A DNA stretch of 64,000 bases from the NCBI RefSeq assembly GCF_026013645.1, contig NZ_CP110224.1, positions 1,302,001 to 1,366,000 on the forward strand. Reading direction: 5' to 3'. A program made the position numbers and the translations under genes. The DNA comes from Virgibacillus natechei. Its GTDB lineage: Bacteria > Bacillota > Bacilli > Bacillales > Amphibacillaceae. Under the pieces are notes generated by a model, which saw nothing but the letters and a program-made list of their open reading frames with translations, was not told the origin of the DNA and searched no databases. Positions 8,323 to 17,154 of this stretch are shown here, piece by piece; positions within the stretch are counted from its first letter, which is position 1, and every line of letters starts with the position of its first letter.

Positions 8323-8511
8323 AAAGAAAACCTCTTTTTATTCAGTTTAACAGACAGGAGTATACGCTTTCTGATCTGCGTCCTTTTATAATTATAGCAA
8401 TAATTTCGCTTTTGCAAAACTACTTTTATACAATAGTGTTTGCCGAAATGCTATACATGTCTCATTTCGTTTGTTATAGTTATTTCTAGAATAACTTAAG
8501 GAGGTAATTTC

Positions 8512-8871
8512 GTGCCAAATATTTATGATAGCGCGTATGAATTAGAAAAGGCAATTCGTGAGAGTGAAGAGTTCAAAGATCTAAAAACTGCATATGATGC
8601 GGTGATGGCTGATGAATCTGCCAAGCAAATGTTTGATAATTTCCGTGAGACGCAAATGACTTTACAGGAAAAACAAATGCAAGGACAAGAAATCACGGAA
8701 GAAGAGGTTCAAAAAGCCCAGCAAGTAGTAGAGCTTGTTCAACAGCATGGTGATATTTCTAAATTAATGGAACAAGAACAGCGCTTGAATACGGTAATTA
8801 ACGATGTTAGCCGTATTATTACAACACCATTGGAAGAGTTATATGGTAGTCCTGAGGAACAAACGGAATAG
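8512..8871 (+). CDS. yheA: YheA, YlbF/YmcA-family protein (UPF0342)
   Basis: A 119-residue, almost entirely alpha-helical, Gln/Glu-rich protein of the YlbF/YmcA/YheA family. The relatives YlbF, YmcA and YaaT form a complex acting on RNase Y and on competence, biofilm and sporulation; YheA itself has no proven role. The core YDSAYELEKAIRESEEF (residues 4-20) is characteristic. It starts at GTG with a perfect AAGGAGGT seven bases away. It has its own terminator. Confidence 0.88.
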   Translation: MPNIYDSAYELEKAIRESEEFKDLKTAYDAVMADESAKQMFDNFRETQMTLQEKQMQGQEITEEEVQKAQQVVELVQQHGDISKLMEQEQRLNTVINDVSRIITTPLEELYGSPEEQTE

Positions 8872-8883
8872 GTAGAAGGTAAA

Positions 8884-8922
8884 AAAACTCGTAAAATAAA
8901 AATTTGCGAGTTTTCTTTTGCA
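8884..8922 (+). terminator. yheA terminator
   Basis: Stem AAAACTCG / CGAGTTTT with an A/T extension and T-rich tail, 12 bases beyond yheA. Confidence 0.75.
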
Positions 8923-8965
8923 CTTTTTGCAGGATTATTCCCTATTATGCCGAATTACTAAAGAA

Positions 8966-9018
8966 GAATACATATAGAAAATTTGGCACTTATGCACTAG
9001 GAAAGCTTTACACGTTCC
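8966..9018 (+). repeat. Degenerate R5-type repeat upstream of enoyl-CoA hydratase
   Basis: GAAAATTTGGCACTTATGCA followed by CTAGGAAAGCTTT resembles the R5 family best seen at 35161 and 50096 (GAAAACTTGGC...ACTTATGCAG..TAGGAAAG). It lies in the 170-base gap between yheA and the next gene. Confidence 0.45.
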
Positions 9019-9045
9019 TATCTAATGAAAATGGGGGGCTTTTAT

Positions 9046-9816
9046 ATGAGTACGGTATTAGTAGAAAGTCAAAACAATATATCATATATTTATCTGAATC
9101 GTGCCGAGCGTTATAATGCAATAAACAAAGAAATGTTGGAAGAGTTGCTTAGAGTAGTGGAAACGGTTGAAAAAAATGAAGATAGCATTGTCATCTTAGC
9201 TGGAAAGGGAAAGGCTTTTTCTGCTGGTGGTGATGTTGGGATGATGAAGGACTTTGCAGATAGCGCTTTTTTTGATGGAATCATGAAAACGATTGAGCGA
9301 ATTGTTCTGAAATTATATATGATGCCAAAAATCGTTATTTCAGCTCTTCAGGGATCGGCAGCCGGGCTGGGGTTGAGTTTAGCTTTAACGGCAGATTATG
9401 TAATCGCGCAACGAGAATCGAAATTAGGGGTGCTATTTATGGGAATTGGCTTGGCTCCAGATGGAGGCGGACATTTCCTATTAAAAGAACGATTAGGTAT
9501 CCACCAAGCTAAACAATTTATATGGGGCATGAAACAAGTAGACGCCAGCCAGGCTAAGGAAATGGGACTTGTTGATATTATCACAGATAAACAAGTAATG
9601 GAAGAAGCAACGGAGGTAGGGAATAAGCTCTTAGCTACGCCATTAACAGCAGCTCTCAAAACAAAAGAAATGTACCATTCGACACAAAAAGAAACACTTA
9701 GATATTATCTGGAAGAAGAAGCGAAAACACAGTGGAAGCTGAGAAATACAGATGATCATCAGGAAGGTGTACAAGCATTTCTAGAGAAAAGAAAGCCTAA
9801 ATTTATAGGCAAATAG
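9046..9816 (+). CDS. yhaR: Enoyl-CoA hydratase/isomerase family protein (YhaR-like)
   Basis: A 256-residue crotonase-fold protein. Oxyanion-hole region I is GKGKAFSAGGDVGMM (about 56-70) and region II is ALQGSAAGLGLSLALTADY (about 99-117). Typical hydratase glutamates are not clearly in place (AGLGLSLAL, then GIGLAPDGGGH), so the reaction could be an isomerase or a hydratase on an acyl-CoA; fatty-acid degradation is likely. The later ATG is chosen since a GGGGGG run precedes it by about ten bases. B. subtilis yhaR occupies the same place upstream of yhaQ. Convergent with yhzD through a shared terminator. Confidence 0.85.
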   Translation: MSTVLVESQNNISYIYLNRAERYNAINKEMLEELLRVVETVEKNEDSIVILAGKGKAFSAGGDVGMMKDFADSAFFDGIMKTIERIVLKLYMMPKIVISALQGSAAGLGLSLALTADYVIAQRESKLGVLFMGIGLAPDGGGHFLLKERLGIHQAKQFIWGMKQVDASQAKEMGLVDIITDKQVMEEATEVGNKLLATPLTAALKTKEMYHSTQKETLRYYLEEEAKTQWKLRNTDDHQEGVQAFLEKRKPKFIGK

Positions 9817-9905
9817 CTTTGAAACCCTTATACTTTGTTGTGCAAGTCTTCGGTTTTAACCAGTCCAGTGAGCGATAGAGATGTTTGCTTTCCTATTAAC
9901 TAATA

Positions 9906-9942
9906 AAAGCGACTTCATGCGAAAAATGAAAGTCGCTTTTTG
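9906..9942. terminator. Bidirectional terminator between yhaR and yhzD
   Basis: Perfect stem AAAAGCGACTTTCAT-type (AAAGCGACTTCAT / ATGAAAGTCGCTTT) with T-run on the plus strand and A-rich lead on the other side. Confidence 0.8.
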
Positions 9943-9947
9943 TCTCA

Positions 9948-10133
9948 TTATCTATGAAACAATATTAATTTAGCTTCTGGAGATACACAGCGATGGGTAT
10001 GTTCGCTGTATCCTTCTTCCTCCAGCCGTACTTGACCGATTTTTTTAGCTTCATCGTTATTTTCTGCAGTAAATGATTCATCGAGTAGCTTTTCACCAGA
10101 TTGAGCAAAGACAGTTAACGCATAGGTTCTCAT
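9948..10133 (-). CDS. yhzD: YhzD-like protein
   Basis: A 61-residue protein matching the YhzD family: MRTYALTVFAQSGEKLLDES at the start and THRCVSPEAKLILFHR at the end, a small alpha/beta fold of unknown function found across Bacillus. Near-perfect RBS (GGGAGG) precedes the ATG. Convergent with yhaR, as expected from the conserved neighbourhood. Confidence 0.8.
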   Translation of the reverse strand: MRTYALTVFAQSGEKLLDESFTAENNDEAKKIGQVRLEEEGYSEHTHRCVSPEAKLILFHR

Positions 10134-10320
10134 GCAAATACCTCCCTAAATGTAAAAAAATAAAATATATTTTTGATTACGAATTCATCCTGTATTTATT
10201 GTACGCTAAACAGCTTAAATTAGAAAGTAATTATTTTTTAAATGTGAAACTATTAAAAATGAAAACATATAGTATTATTGTTGGCAGTTAAGAAAGTATA
10301 ACTACTTTTTTACTCCATAA

Positions 10321-10402
10321 GGCATCGGCCATTAAAGGCGGGCACTCCAAAGGGATTCTAACAAAGCAAAGAACGCTTTCTAAGAATCCCTTTAACCGAT
10401 GC
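10321..10402 (+). repeat. Stem-loop repeat upstream of yhaQ
   Basis: Nested inverted repeats: outer GGCATCGG / CCGATGCC and inner AAAGGGATTCT / AAGAATCCCTTT around AACAAAGCAAAGAACGC. The right half (AAAGCAAAGAAC..TTTCTAAGAATCCCTTTAAC) recurs at 50895-50930 upstream of addB. The right arm overlaps the artificial upstream extension of yhaQ, supporting the later start. Confidence 0.65.
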
Positions 10403-10434
10403 CAAGTTCTAATAGGGGGAAAGGGGAGAGAAAG

Positions 10435-11334
10435 TTGACGTTGAAAATCAAAGATGTAACGAAACGGTTTGGCAAACATACGGCAGTGGATCATCTTTCA
10501 CTTGAGATACCGGAAAAAGAAATGTTTGGAATCTTAGGTGGGAATGGGGCCGGGAAAACAACAACCTTCCGTATGATCTTAGGGTTATTGGACATTACAG
10601 AAGGGGAAATTTCCTGGAATGATGAGGCGATCGGCTATGATAAAAGTCATTTGATCGGTTACCTGCCAGAGGAAAGAGGACTTTACCCGAAGTTGAAGGT
10701 AAGGGATCAAATTATTTATCTCGGCAAATTACGAGGGATGCGTAAAAGTGAGGTGGTTACAGAATTAGAAGCATGGCTCAAGCGTTTTAAAGTGCCTGAA
10801 TACATGGATAAAAAAATAGAAGAATTATCGAAGGGAAATCAGCAAAAAATCCAATTTATTTCTGCAATTATTCATAAACCTAAACTACTAATCTTGGATG
10901 AGCCGTTTTCCGGGCTGGATCCGGTTAACGTAGAAATGCTGAAAGAAGCTGTTATTGATTTGAAAGAAAGAGGCACATCGATTGTATTCTCATCCCATCA
11001 AATGGAGCATGTGGAGGAATTATGTGAGCATTTATGCATTTTACATAAAGGCAAACCAGTTGTTCAGGGGACTCTAAGGGAGATAAAACAGTCTTATGGC
11101 AGGAAGAACTTAGTCATTCATGCAGCTATTCCGCTAGAATTTTTACGGGATTTTCCCGGTGTTGTTAGTTATAAAAAGGTAACCGAAGGCTGTGAGCTGC
11201 AAATTGAAAATGAAGATGTCTCTCAAGGAATTTTTAGGGAATTGCAGGGAAAAGGATTTGTTCGTAAATTTGAACTGGAAGAGCCTACCTTAAATGATAT
11301 TTTCATTGAGAAAGTAGGTGCTTCTTATGAATAA
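10435..11334 (+). CDS. yhaQ: ABC transporter ATP-binding protein YhaQ
   Basis: A roughly 299-residue exporter-type ATPase, paired with the membrane protein YhaP. Walker A GGNGAGKTTT (about 35), signature LSKGNQQKI (about 130), Walker B LLILDEPFSGLD (about 152), H-loop SSHQMEHVEELC. The C-terminal 80 residues carry the DUF4162-type extension seen in Na+ and antibiotic efflux ATPases (NatA group). I chose TTG with GGGGAG seven bases upstream because the longer ATG frame reads through a repeat hairpin. It overlaps yhaP by eight bases, so the two are translationally coupled. Confidence 0.88.
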   Translation: MTLKIKDVTKRFGKHTAVDHLSLEIPEKEMFGILGGNGAGKTTTFRMILGLLDITEGEISWNDEAIGYDKSHLIGYLPEERGLYPKLKVRDQIIYLGKLRGMRKSEVVTELEAWLKRFKVPEYMDKKIEELSKGNQQKIQFISAIIHKPKLLILDEPFSGLDPVNVEMLKEAVIDLKERGTSIVFSSHQMEHVEELCEHLCILHKGKPVVQGTLREIKQSYGRKNLVIHAAIPLEFLRDFPGVVSYKKVTEGCELQIENEDVSQGIFRELQGKGFVRKFELEEPTLNDIFIEKVGASYE

Positions 11335-12577
11335 ATTCTGGATCATACTGTCACATACGTTCATGACACGTGTGAAATCAAAAGCTTTTTTAATCAGTAC
11401 CATCATTACATTATTATTTATTGCTGGGGTCGCTAATATTCAAACAATCATGGATGCCTTTTCGGATGATGGTAGCGATCAAATTGCTGTAATAGACGAA
11501 TCGGATGAATTATTTGATCCTTTAAGTCAAAGTGTGGAACAATCAGATGAAAATATGGAACTTGTTCTATTCGATGGCTCTGAAGAAGAGGCGAAAACGG
11601 CTGTTCAAGAGGAAGAATATCAAGCATTACTGGTATTAGCATTAAATGAAAATCAATTACCTGAAAGCACCTATTACGCAGATGATATTTCTGGGGCCGG
11701 GGTTCAGACAGTTATTGAACAGCAGTTGCAGCAATTAAAAGTAGCACTTGCGACACAGCAGGCGGGTATTGACGCGGCCACGTTGGAGCAAATATATGCA
11801 CCAGTGACGTTTGAACCGATAGCACTGGATGAAACGGCTAAAACTTCTGAGGAGCTCAACCAAACGAGAGGAATTGTTTATATCATGCTGTTTGTGTTAT
11901 ACATGGCGATCATTATTTATGGGCAGATGATAGCAACTGATGTAGCAACGGAAAAGTCGTCAAGGGTTATGGAAATTCTCGTATCCAGTGCACCGCCTGT
12001 TACCCACATGTTTGCAAAGATTGCCGGCATAGCTCTACTAGGTTTAACCCAGGTCGGATTATTTGTTGGCGTCGGGTATGCATTGATTATGTCGAAACAA
12101 GAGGAATTGACGGGTGGTGTTTTTGAATATCTGGGAATTCAGGATGGCTCTGTTTCGGTATATATTTATGCATTAGTATTCTTTATACTGGGCTATTTCC
12201 TATATGCAACACTTGCTGCAATGCTTGGAGCGCTTGTCAGCAGAGTGGAAGATGCCAATCAAATGATGATGCCAATGATATTGTTAATTATGGTTGCATT
12301 TTTCATTGCGATGTTTGGCTTAAGTACGCCGGAGTCAAGTCTTGTAAAAATAACTTCTTTTATTCCGTTTTTTGCACCGATGATCATGTTTTTACGTGTC
12401 GGAATGCTGGATATTCCAGTATGGGAAGTCGCCTTATCCATTGGATTATTAGTAGCAACCATCGTACTTTTAGCTATAATTGGTGCTCGTATATACAAAG
12501 GTGGTGTCCTCATGTATGGGGGAACGAACTCTTTAAAGGATTTGAAAAAGGCGTTTACGTTATCGAAGAAAGAATAG
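11327..12577 (+). CDS. yhaP: ABC transporter permease YhaP (ABC-2/NatB type)
   Basis: A 416-residue membrane protein with one N-terminal hydrophobic segment (residues 17-36), a large acidic extracytoplasmic domain (about 40-175) and five to six C-terminal segments beginning at GIVYIMLFVLYMAIIIYG. This is the ABC-2 exporter layout of NatB/YhaP. It contains ATEKSSRVMEILVSSAP, the conserved coupling-helix region of the family. With YhaQ it should form an efflux pump; the substrate is unknown (NatAB relatives export sodium, which would suit a salt-tolerant host, but that is inference). Closed by a terminator. Confidence 0.87.
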   Translation: MNKFWIILSHTFMTRVKSKAFLISTIITLLFIAGVANIQTIMDAFSDDGSDQIAVIDESDELFDPLSQSVEQSDENMELVLFDGSEEEAKTAVQEEEYQALLVLALNENQLPESTYYADDISGAGVQTVIEQQLQQLKVALATQQAGIDAATLEQIYAPVTFEPIALDETAKTSEELNQTRGIVYIMLFVLYMAIIIYGQMIATDVATEKSSRVMEILVSSAPPVTHMFAKIAGIALLGLTQVGLFVGVGYALIMSKQEELTGGVFEYLGIQDGSVSVYIYALVFFILGYFLYATLAAMLGALVSRVEDANQMMMPMILLIMVAFFIAMFGLSTPESSLVKITSFIPFFAPMIMFLRVGMLDIPVWEVALSIGLLVATIVLLAIIGARIYKGGVLMYGGTNSLKDLKKAFTLSKKE

Positions 12578-12584
12578 ATTTTGA

Positions 12585-12613
12585 AAAAGGTCACTTTTCA
12601 AGTGGCCTTTTCG
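12585..12613 (+). terminator. yhaQP terminator
   Basis: Stem AAAAGGTCACTT / AAGTGGCCTTTT with a three-base loop, eight bases after the yhaP stop codon. Confidence 0.8.
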
Positions 12614-12675
12614 ACTTCGAACGTGCATTCGTAAACAGTTTTTGCTAAAATAGAGAGGAGAGTAGAGGTGTGAAA

Positions 12676-13902
12676 ATGACAAAGCAAATTTCTTTTCTCC
12701 ATGCAGCGGACCTGCATTTAGATAGCCCGTTTAGAGGATTAGCAGATACACCTGATCCTATTTTTCAGGAAATACTGGAAAGTACATTTGTTGCGCTTGA
12801 TCGTTTGGTACAAACAGCTTTGGATAAGGAAGTTGATTTTGTGTTAATGGCTGGTGATTTATTTGATAATGAAAAACAAAGTTTAAAGGCACAGGTTCGT
12901 CTGCGGCGAGCCTTTGAACAATTACAGCGACATAACATACAAGTCTACCTATCTTATGGAAATCATGATTACATAAATGGGAATATACATCCGGTTACTT
13001 ACCCTGATAATGTACATATTTTTCCAGATGAGAAAGTAAGACAATTTACATACGTTAAAGCAGATGGAACAGAGGCAGCTATTTATGGATTTAGTTATGA
13101 GAATCGCGGCGTATTAACAAACAAGACGGATGAATATGAGGTCATAAATTCATCTATTCCCTTCCATATTGCTATGCTGCACGGTAGTATTAAAAGTAAT
13201 ACAGAACATGATGTATATGCACCTTTTCAACTAAGTGATTTAACCAAGGGTAATTTTGATTACTGGGCACTCGGACATATTCATCAGCGGGAAATGTTAA
13301 AAGAAGACCCCCCAATTGTTTATCCTGGTAATATTCAAGGGCGCAATCGAAAAGAAACAGGGGAGAAGGGCTGTTATCATATTGTATTAACCGAAACAGA
13401 TAAAGAAATGTCCTTCATTCCCCTACAAGCAATTCAATTTCACTCATTAACCATTAATATTTCAGCCTGCGAAGAGCCTCATCAAGTTGAAAATAACATT
13501 CAATTCAGGATGAAAGAAATCATTTCTACAACGCCCATGCTGATCGACCTTACCCTTACTAGTGACAATCCACAAATCCAAGAATCGGAAAGTGGAAATT
13601 ACCTGGAGGATGTGATCGAACTTGTTAATGAAACATTCATTCATCAAATGAATTGGAACTTTATCTTTCGTTATTCAATTGAGACACATTTTTCAGCCCA
13701 TGATACAGATCTAGTTAAAGGGGAACATTTTATCGGAGAATTATTTCGTCATGCTGAAGATGTATCTATTCCGTCGTATGTGAAGGAATTGTATCAGCAA
13801 AAACAAGCGAGAAAATATCTTGATCCATTAACACAAGAAGAAGAGCAGTCCATTAAAACAGAAGCCCAGCAACTATTGCTTAATGCACTTCTGAAAGATT
13901 GA
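12676..13902 (+). CDS. yhaO: DNA repair exonuclease YhaO (Mre11/SbcD-like)
   Basis: A 408-residue metallophosphoesterase with the SbcD/Mre11 motif set: HAADLHLDSPF (about 7-17), LMAGDLFDNEK (about 56), YGNHDYING (about 94), LHGS (about 172) and ALGHIHQRE (about 205). It is expected to be a Mn2+-dependent nuclease subunit acting with the ATPase encoded next. ATG chosen with AGAGGTG upstream; a GTG two codons earlier is possible. yhaO and yhaN are 12 bases apart and clearly one operon, paralleling sbcD-sbcC. Confidence 0.9.
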   Translation: MTKQISFLHAADLHLDSPFRGLADTPDPIFQEILESTFVALDRLVQTALDKEVDFVLMAGDLFDNEKQSLKAQVRLRRAFEQLQRHNIQVYLSYGNHDYINGNIHPVTYPDNVHIFPDEKVRQFTYVKADGTEAAIYGFSYENRGVLTNKTDEYEVINSSIPFHIAMLHGSIKSNTEHDVYAPFQLSDLTKGNFDYWALGHIHQREMLKEDPPIVYPGNIQGRNRKETGEKGCYHIVLTETDKEMSFIPLQAIQFHSLTINISACEEPHQVENNIQFRMKEIISTTPMLIDLTLTSDNPQIQESESGNYLEDVIELVNETFIHQMNWNFIFRYSIETHFSAHDTDLVKGEHFIGELFRHAEDVSIPSYVKELYQQKQARKYLDPLTQEEEQSIKTEAQQLLLNALLKD

Positions 13903-13914
13903 GGGGATAAGAAG

Positions 13915-16872
13915 ATGAAACTATCGCATGCATTCGTATATGGTTTTGGCAAGTGGATTGATTTTGAAATTGATTTTACGAGTGAATCAGCTAAAATCAT
14001 TTATGGAGAAAATGAATCTGGAAAATCAACCTTACAGAAATTTATTCTCTTCATGCTGTTTGGATTGCCTCCGAAGCAGCGAGCTTTCTATCGTCCTAAA
14101 ACAAGTGGGAAAATGGGCGGGAGGCTGACCATTAAGGACTCAGTATGTAGTTATACAATTGAGCGATTTGATGAGGTGAAAAATGGCGCGGCAACTTGTT
14201 ACATCTCGGATGGTAGTGAACAGGGGGAGGAGTGGCTTAAGGAACGTTTAAAAGGAATGACCTATAGTACATATCAATCCATTTTCTCCTTTACAGCCGT
14301 TGACTTACATACACTTGAGGAAATGAAAGAGGATGATTTTGGGGAAGTATTACTTGCGATAGGATTAACGGGGTCAAATAATATCTATAACATTGAAAAG
14401 AAATTGGATAATCAAATTGGAGAATTATTTAAACCTTACGGGAAAAAGCCTGCGATAAACCAACAGTTGGATTCCTTGAATGATTTATTTGCGAAATTAC
14501 AATCCAGCATAGCTGAAGAAGCAACATATCGCGAAAAGCAAGCGAAATTAGCTTTCTTAACCCAAGAAAAGGATAGGCTACAAGGTGAACTGCAGCAGGA
14601 AAAAAGGAATCTCTTTTCCATTGAGAAGAAGCAGCAAGTATTACCCATTGTTCATGAATACCATCATTATACAACTCAATTAACAAGCTATCCGAAATTC
14701 CTCGTTTTTCCTGAAAACGGCGTTGAACGGCTTGAAAAATTGAATGGAGCATTACTTCCCTTACAAAGTGAACTGGCCGTTTGGGAGGATAATCAAGAAC
14801 GATATAACGAAAAGATAGTAGAATTGCAGGAGAAATTGGAAGATTCTATGTATGAGGAAGCCCAACTAATTCTGCAAAAAAAGGAACAATATAAGGAAAG
14901 TAAAAAAGAATTAAAAAGGATTCAATCAAGCCTGGATACACTAAGTAATCAGCTAAATACGGAGATTAATCAACTGAATACAAGGCTTGAATCAGATGAA
15001 CTATCAACGATTGTACTACCTTTTCACATCGAAAAAACATGGCATCAGATTAAAAACAATTCAGATCAGCTGGCATTGGATAAAGAGCAATTGCGGCAAG
15101 AGAAGAACCAATCAAGACAACAGCGAAATTATGTCATTAATCAGCAGCAGGAATTAGAAGATGAATTATTAACGGATAAATACCGTCGTGAACTGGACGA
15201 AAAAATTAATGAATATAAAGAACATGATTTAGTAAAAAAGTTAAAGCGTGAATCTGTACAGAAACAAAAGGAATGGGAAAATAAGAAAACAATAAAAGAA
15301 AAGAATATTCATCATATGCTGATTGGGAGTATCGTCTTTTCCATGCTGGCTGGAATAATAGCTTTGTTCACAGAAAGCCCTTGGGTAATTTATCTTATTC
15401 CCATCCTTCTAATCGTTGGAGTAGGGCAATGGGTTTGGGGACGAAAAACCATCAGAGATATCGACAATGTTCTAATCCAAGATGAACTCCAGGTACCTTC
15501 TTTCACAATAACGAAGGAGGAAAGAGAGGAAGCAGAGAAATTACTTACGAGTGATAATAGAAATAGAAATGAACGAGGTTCTTTAAGGGAACAATTGAAA
15601 TCAATTGATATACAATTTATAAAACTAGATGAGAAACAAAAAATGATTGAGGGGAAAGAGGAGCGATTACATGCTCAATTAAGCGTGCAATATGAAGCCT
15701 ATCCCTTTTTGGAAGATATAGATGTCAACTACTGGCCAGAATTTTATTATAGTTTAAAACAGCTCTTAAAATTAGACCGTGAACGCAACCAAAGTCAAGC
15801 GCAACGTGAGCGGTTACAGGAAAGTCAACATGCCTATCACCAAGAAGTAAATCGGTTCTTAAACGAAAAAAGTAGTGAAACGATTACCACCTCGTGCGAT
15901 CATTCGATAGAAATAATTGAAAATATGCTTCAAATGTATCAAAATACAAGTAGACAATTGGAACAGTATCAACACTTAGTTATTGAAAATACTCAGAAGC
16001 AAAGAGAAACGAAACAAAAGATGCATACGTATGAAAAAGCAATAAAGAAGTTGCTTGACAGTGCCGAAGTTGAAACGATCGATACCTTTTATAAAACATC
16101 AAAACAATTAGAAGCGAAACAAGAAATTGAAGAAAAAAGAAATAAAACCATGGAACGTATTCGAGCAAATTATCCGGACGAGCAAATTCTTGAAGAGAGT
16201 CTGGATGAAAGTGGATTAGAGATTAGACATCAGGAATCACAGGCTGCAATAGAGCAGATTGAAAAAGATATAAATAAAAAACGCGATCAGCTAGCAGAAG
16301 TTTCTGCTGAAATTGACAGAATGGAATTATCAGAAATGCATTCTAAAACAATCCATCGCTATCAGATGGAAACGGAATCCCTAAACAAACTCGCTAAACA
16401 GTGGGCGGTGTTTAAAACCGCAAAGGAAATGCTTATAGAAACAAAACGTACCTATAGAAATAAATATTTGCACAAAGTTATGGATCGAACATCCTATTAT
16501 TTTAAAGAATTAACAGGAGCTTTTTATCATAAAGTTTACGCTCCTACTGATAATAAGCCATTTCAAGTAGAATCGAATGATAATTTGCGTTATACTGTGA
16601 ATGAGTTGTCCCAAGGTACAATTGATCAATTATATGTTTCTTTACGGTTAGCGATTAGTGAGGTTATGAGTGAAAAACATCGATTACCATTTATGATTGA
16701 TGATGCTTTCGTGAACTTTGATGCGATACGTACAAAGCGCATAATGAAAATAATAGAAGAGATTTCTGAAACGCAGCAAATGATTATTTTCACGTGTAAG
16801 AAAGAAGTAGTCAAAGCATCCAAAAAAGCTGAAATTATAGATCTGGATTATACTACCGTTAGCATTATTTAA
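13915..16872 (+). CDS. yhaN: SbcC/Rad50-like ATPase YhaN with central membrane segments
   Basis: A 985-residue AAA/ABC-type ATPase. Walker A GENESGKSTLQ is near residue 37, followed by a long coiled coil broken around residues 465-507 by two strongly hydrophobic segments (HHMLIGSIVFSMLAGIIALF and WVIYLIPILLIVGVGQWVWG), then more coiled coil and a C-terminal half-site with LSQGTIDQLY (signature) and LPFMIDDAFVNFD (Walker B). This is the SbcC/Rad50 layout but with a membrane hairpin at the coil apex where Rad50 has a zinc hook. It should work with YhaO in DNA-end processing at the membrane; that localisation is inference. In B. subtilis yhaM follows directly; here a regulator and a repeat come between. 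Confidence 0.88.
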   Translation: MKLSHAFVYGFGKWIDFEIDFTSESAKIIYGENESGKSTLQKFILFMLFGLPPKQRAFYRPKTSGKMGGRLTIKDSVCSYTIERFDEVKNGAATCYISDGSEQGEEWLKERLKGMTYSTYQSIFSFTAVDLHTLEEMKEDDFGEVLLAIGLTGSNNIYNIEKKLDNQIGELFKPYGKKPAINQQLDSLNDLFAKLQSSIAEEATYREKQAKLAFLTQEKDRLQGELQQEKRNLFSIEKKQQVLPIVHEYHHYTTQLTSYPKFLVFPENGVERLEKLNGALLPLQSELAVWEDNQERYNEKIVELQEKLEDSMYEEAQLILQKKEQYKESKKELKRIQSSLDTLSNQLNTEINQLNTRLESDELSTIVLPFHIEKTWHQIKNNSDQLALDKEQLRQEKNQSRQQRNYVINQQQELEDELLTDKYRRELDEKINEYKEHDLVKKLKRESVQKQKEWENKKTIKEKNIHHMLIGSIVFSMLAGIIALFTESPWVIYLIPILLIVGVGQWVWGRKTIRDIDNVLIQDELQVPSFTITKEEREEAEKLLTSDNRNRNERGSLREQLKSIDIQFIKLDEKQKMIEGKEERLHAQLSVQYEAYPFLEDIDVNYWPEFYYSLKQLLKLDRERNQSQAQRERLQESQHAYHQEVNRFLNEKSSETITTSCDHSIEIIENMLQMYQNTSRQLEQYQHLVIENTQKQRETKQKMHTYEKAIKKLLDSAEVETIDTFYKTSKQLEAKQEIEEKRNKTMERIRANYPDEQILEESLDESGLEIRHQESQAAIEQIEKDINKKRDQLAEVSAEIDRMELSEMHSKTIHRYQMETESLNKLAKQWAVFKTAKEMLIETKRTYRNKYLHKVMDRTSYYFKELTGAFYHKVYAPTDNKPFQVESNDNLRYTVNELSQGTIDQLYVSLRLAISEVMSEKHRLPFMIDDAFVNFDAIRTKRIMKIIEEISETQQMIIFTCKKEVVKASKKAEIIDLDYTTVSII

Positions 16873-16907
16873 CAAAAAATGATAAACTAATTTTTATACT
16901 TATGTAG

Positions 16908-17065
16908 AGGATGTTCAAAAAGTCCGATAAAAATGACACATCGAATTTCTTCGTTGGCTTGCTTTTCCGTTGCTCACGTATTAATTGCATACGTTCCGCT
17001 ACTCAAAGCTACGCCGCCTCGAACTTCTCGGTCCTTTTTATCCTCCTTTTAGAACACGCACATGT
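16908..17065. repeat. MITE-like inverted repeat R4
   Basis: Ends GATGTTCAAAAAGTCCGATA and its rough complement (TTTTTATCCTCCTTTTAGAACA region) flank about 110 bases containing TTCTTCGTTGGCTTGC and TACGTTCCGCTACTC. No ORF. From memory this sequence type recurs widely in halotolerant Bacillaceae; only one copy is in this window. It lies between yhaN and the GbsR-type gene. Confidence 0.6.
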
Positions 17066-17103
17066 AAGGAAAACGTGTAAAAAATGAAGACTTTCTTAAG
17101 TAT

Positions 17104-17124
17104 TTGGCGATAAGCCAAGTTTTC
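17104..17124 (-). repeat. R5 repeat, inverted copy
   Basis: Twenty-one bases that are the exact reverse complement of 35161-35181 (GAAAACTTGGCTTATCGCCA plus A). It creates a spurious upstream TTG extension of the following gene. Confidence 0.7.
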
Positions 17125-17154
17125 AAAGATTATATGCAGATGGAGGGACGTCCA

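Noticed and set aside
10399..10434. ATG start giving a 12-residue longer YhaQ
   Set aside because: The extra residues come from the right arm of a repeat hairpin and the family start aligns with the later TTG.
17104..17154. Longer N-terminus of the GbsR-type protein
   Set aside because: It reads through a copy of the R5 repeat; a strong RBS marks the later TTG.
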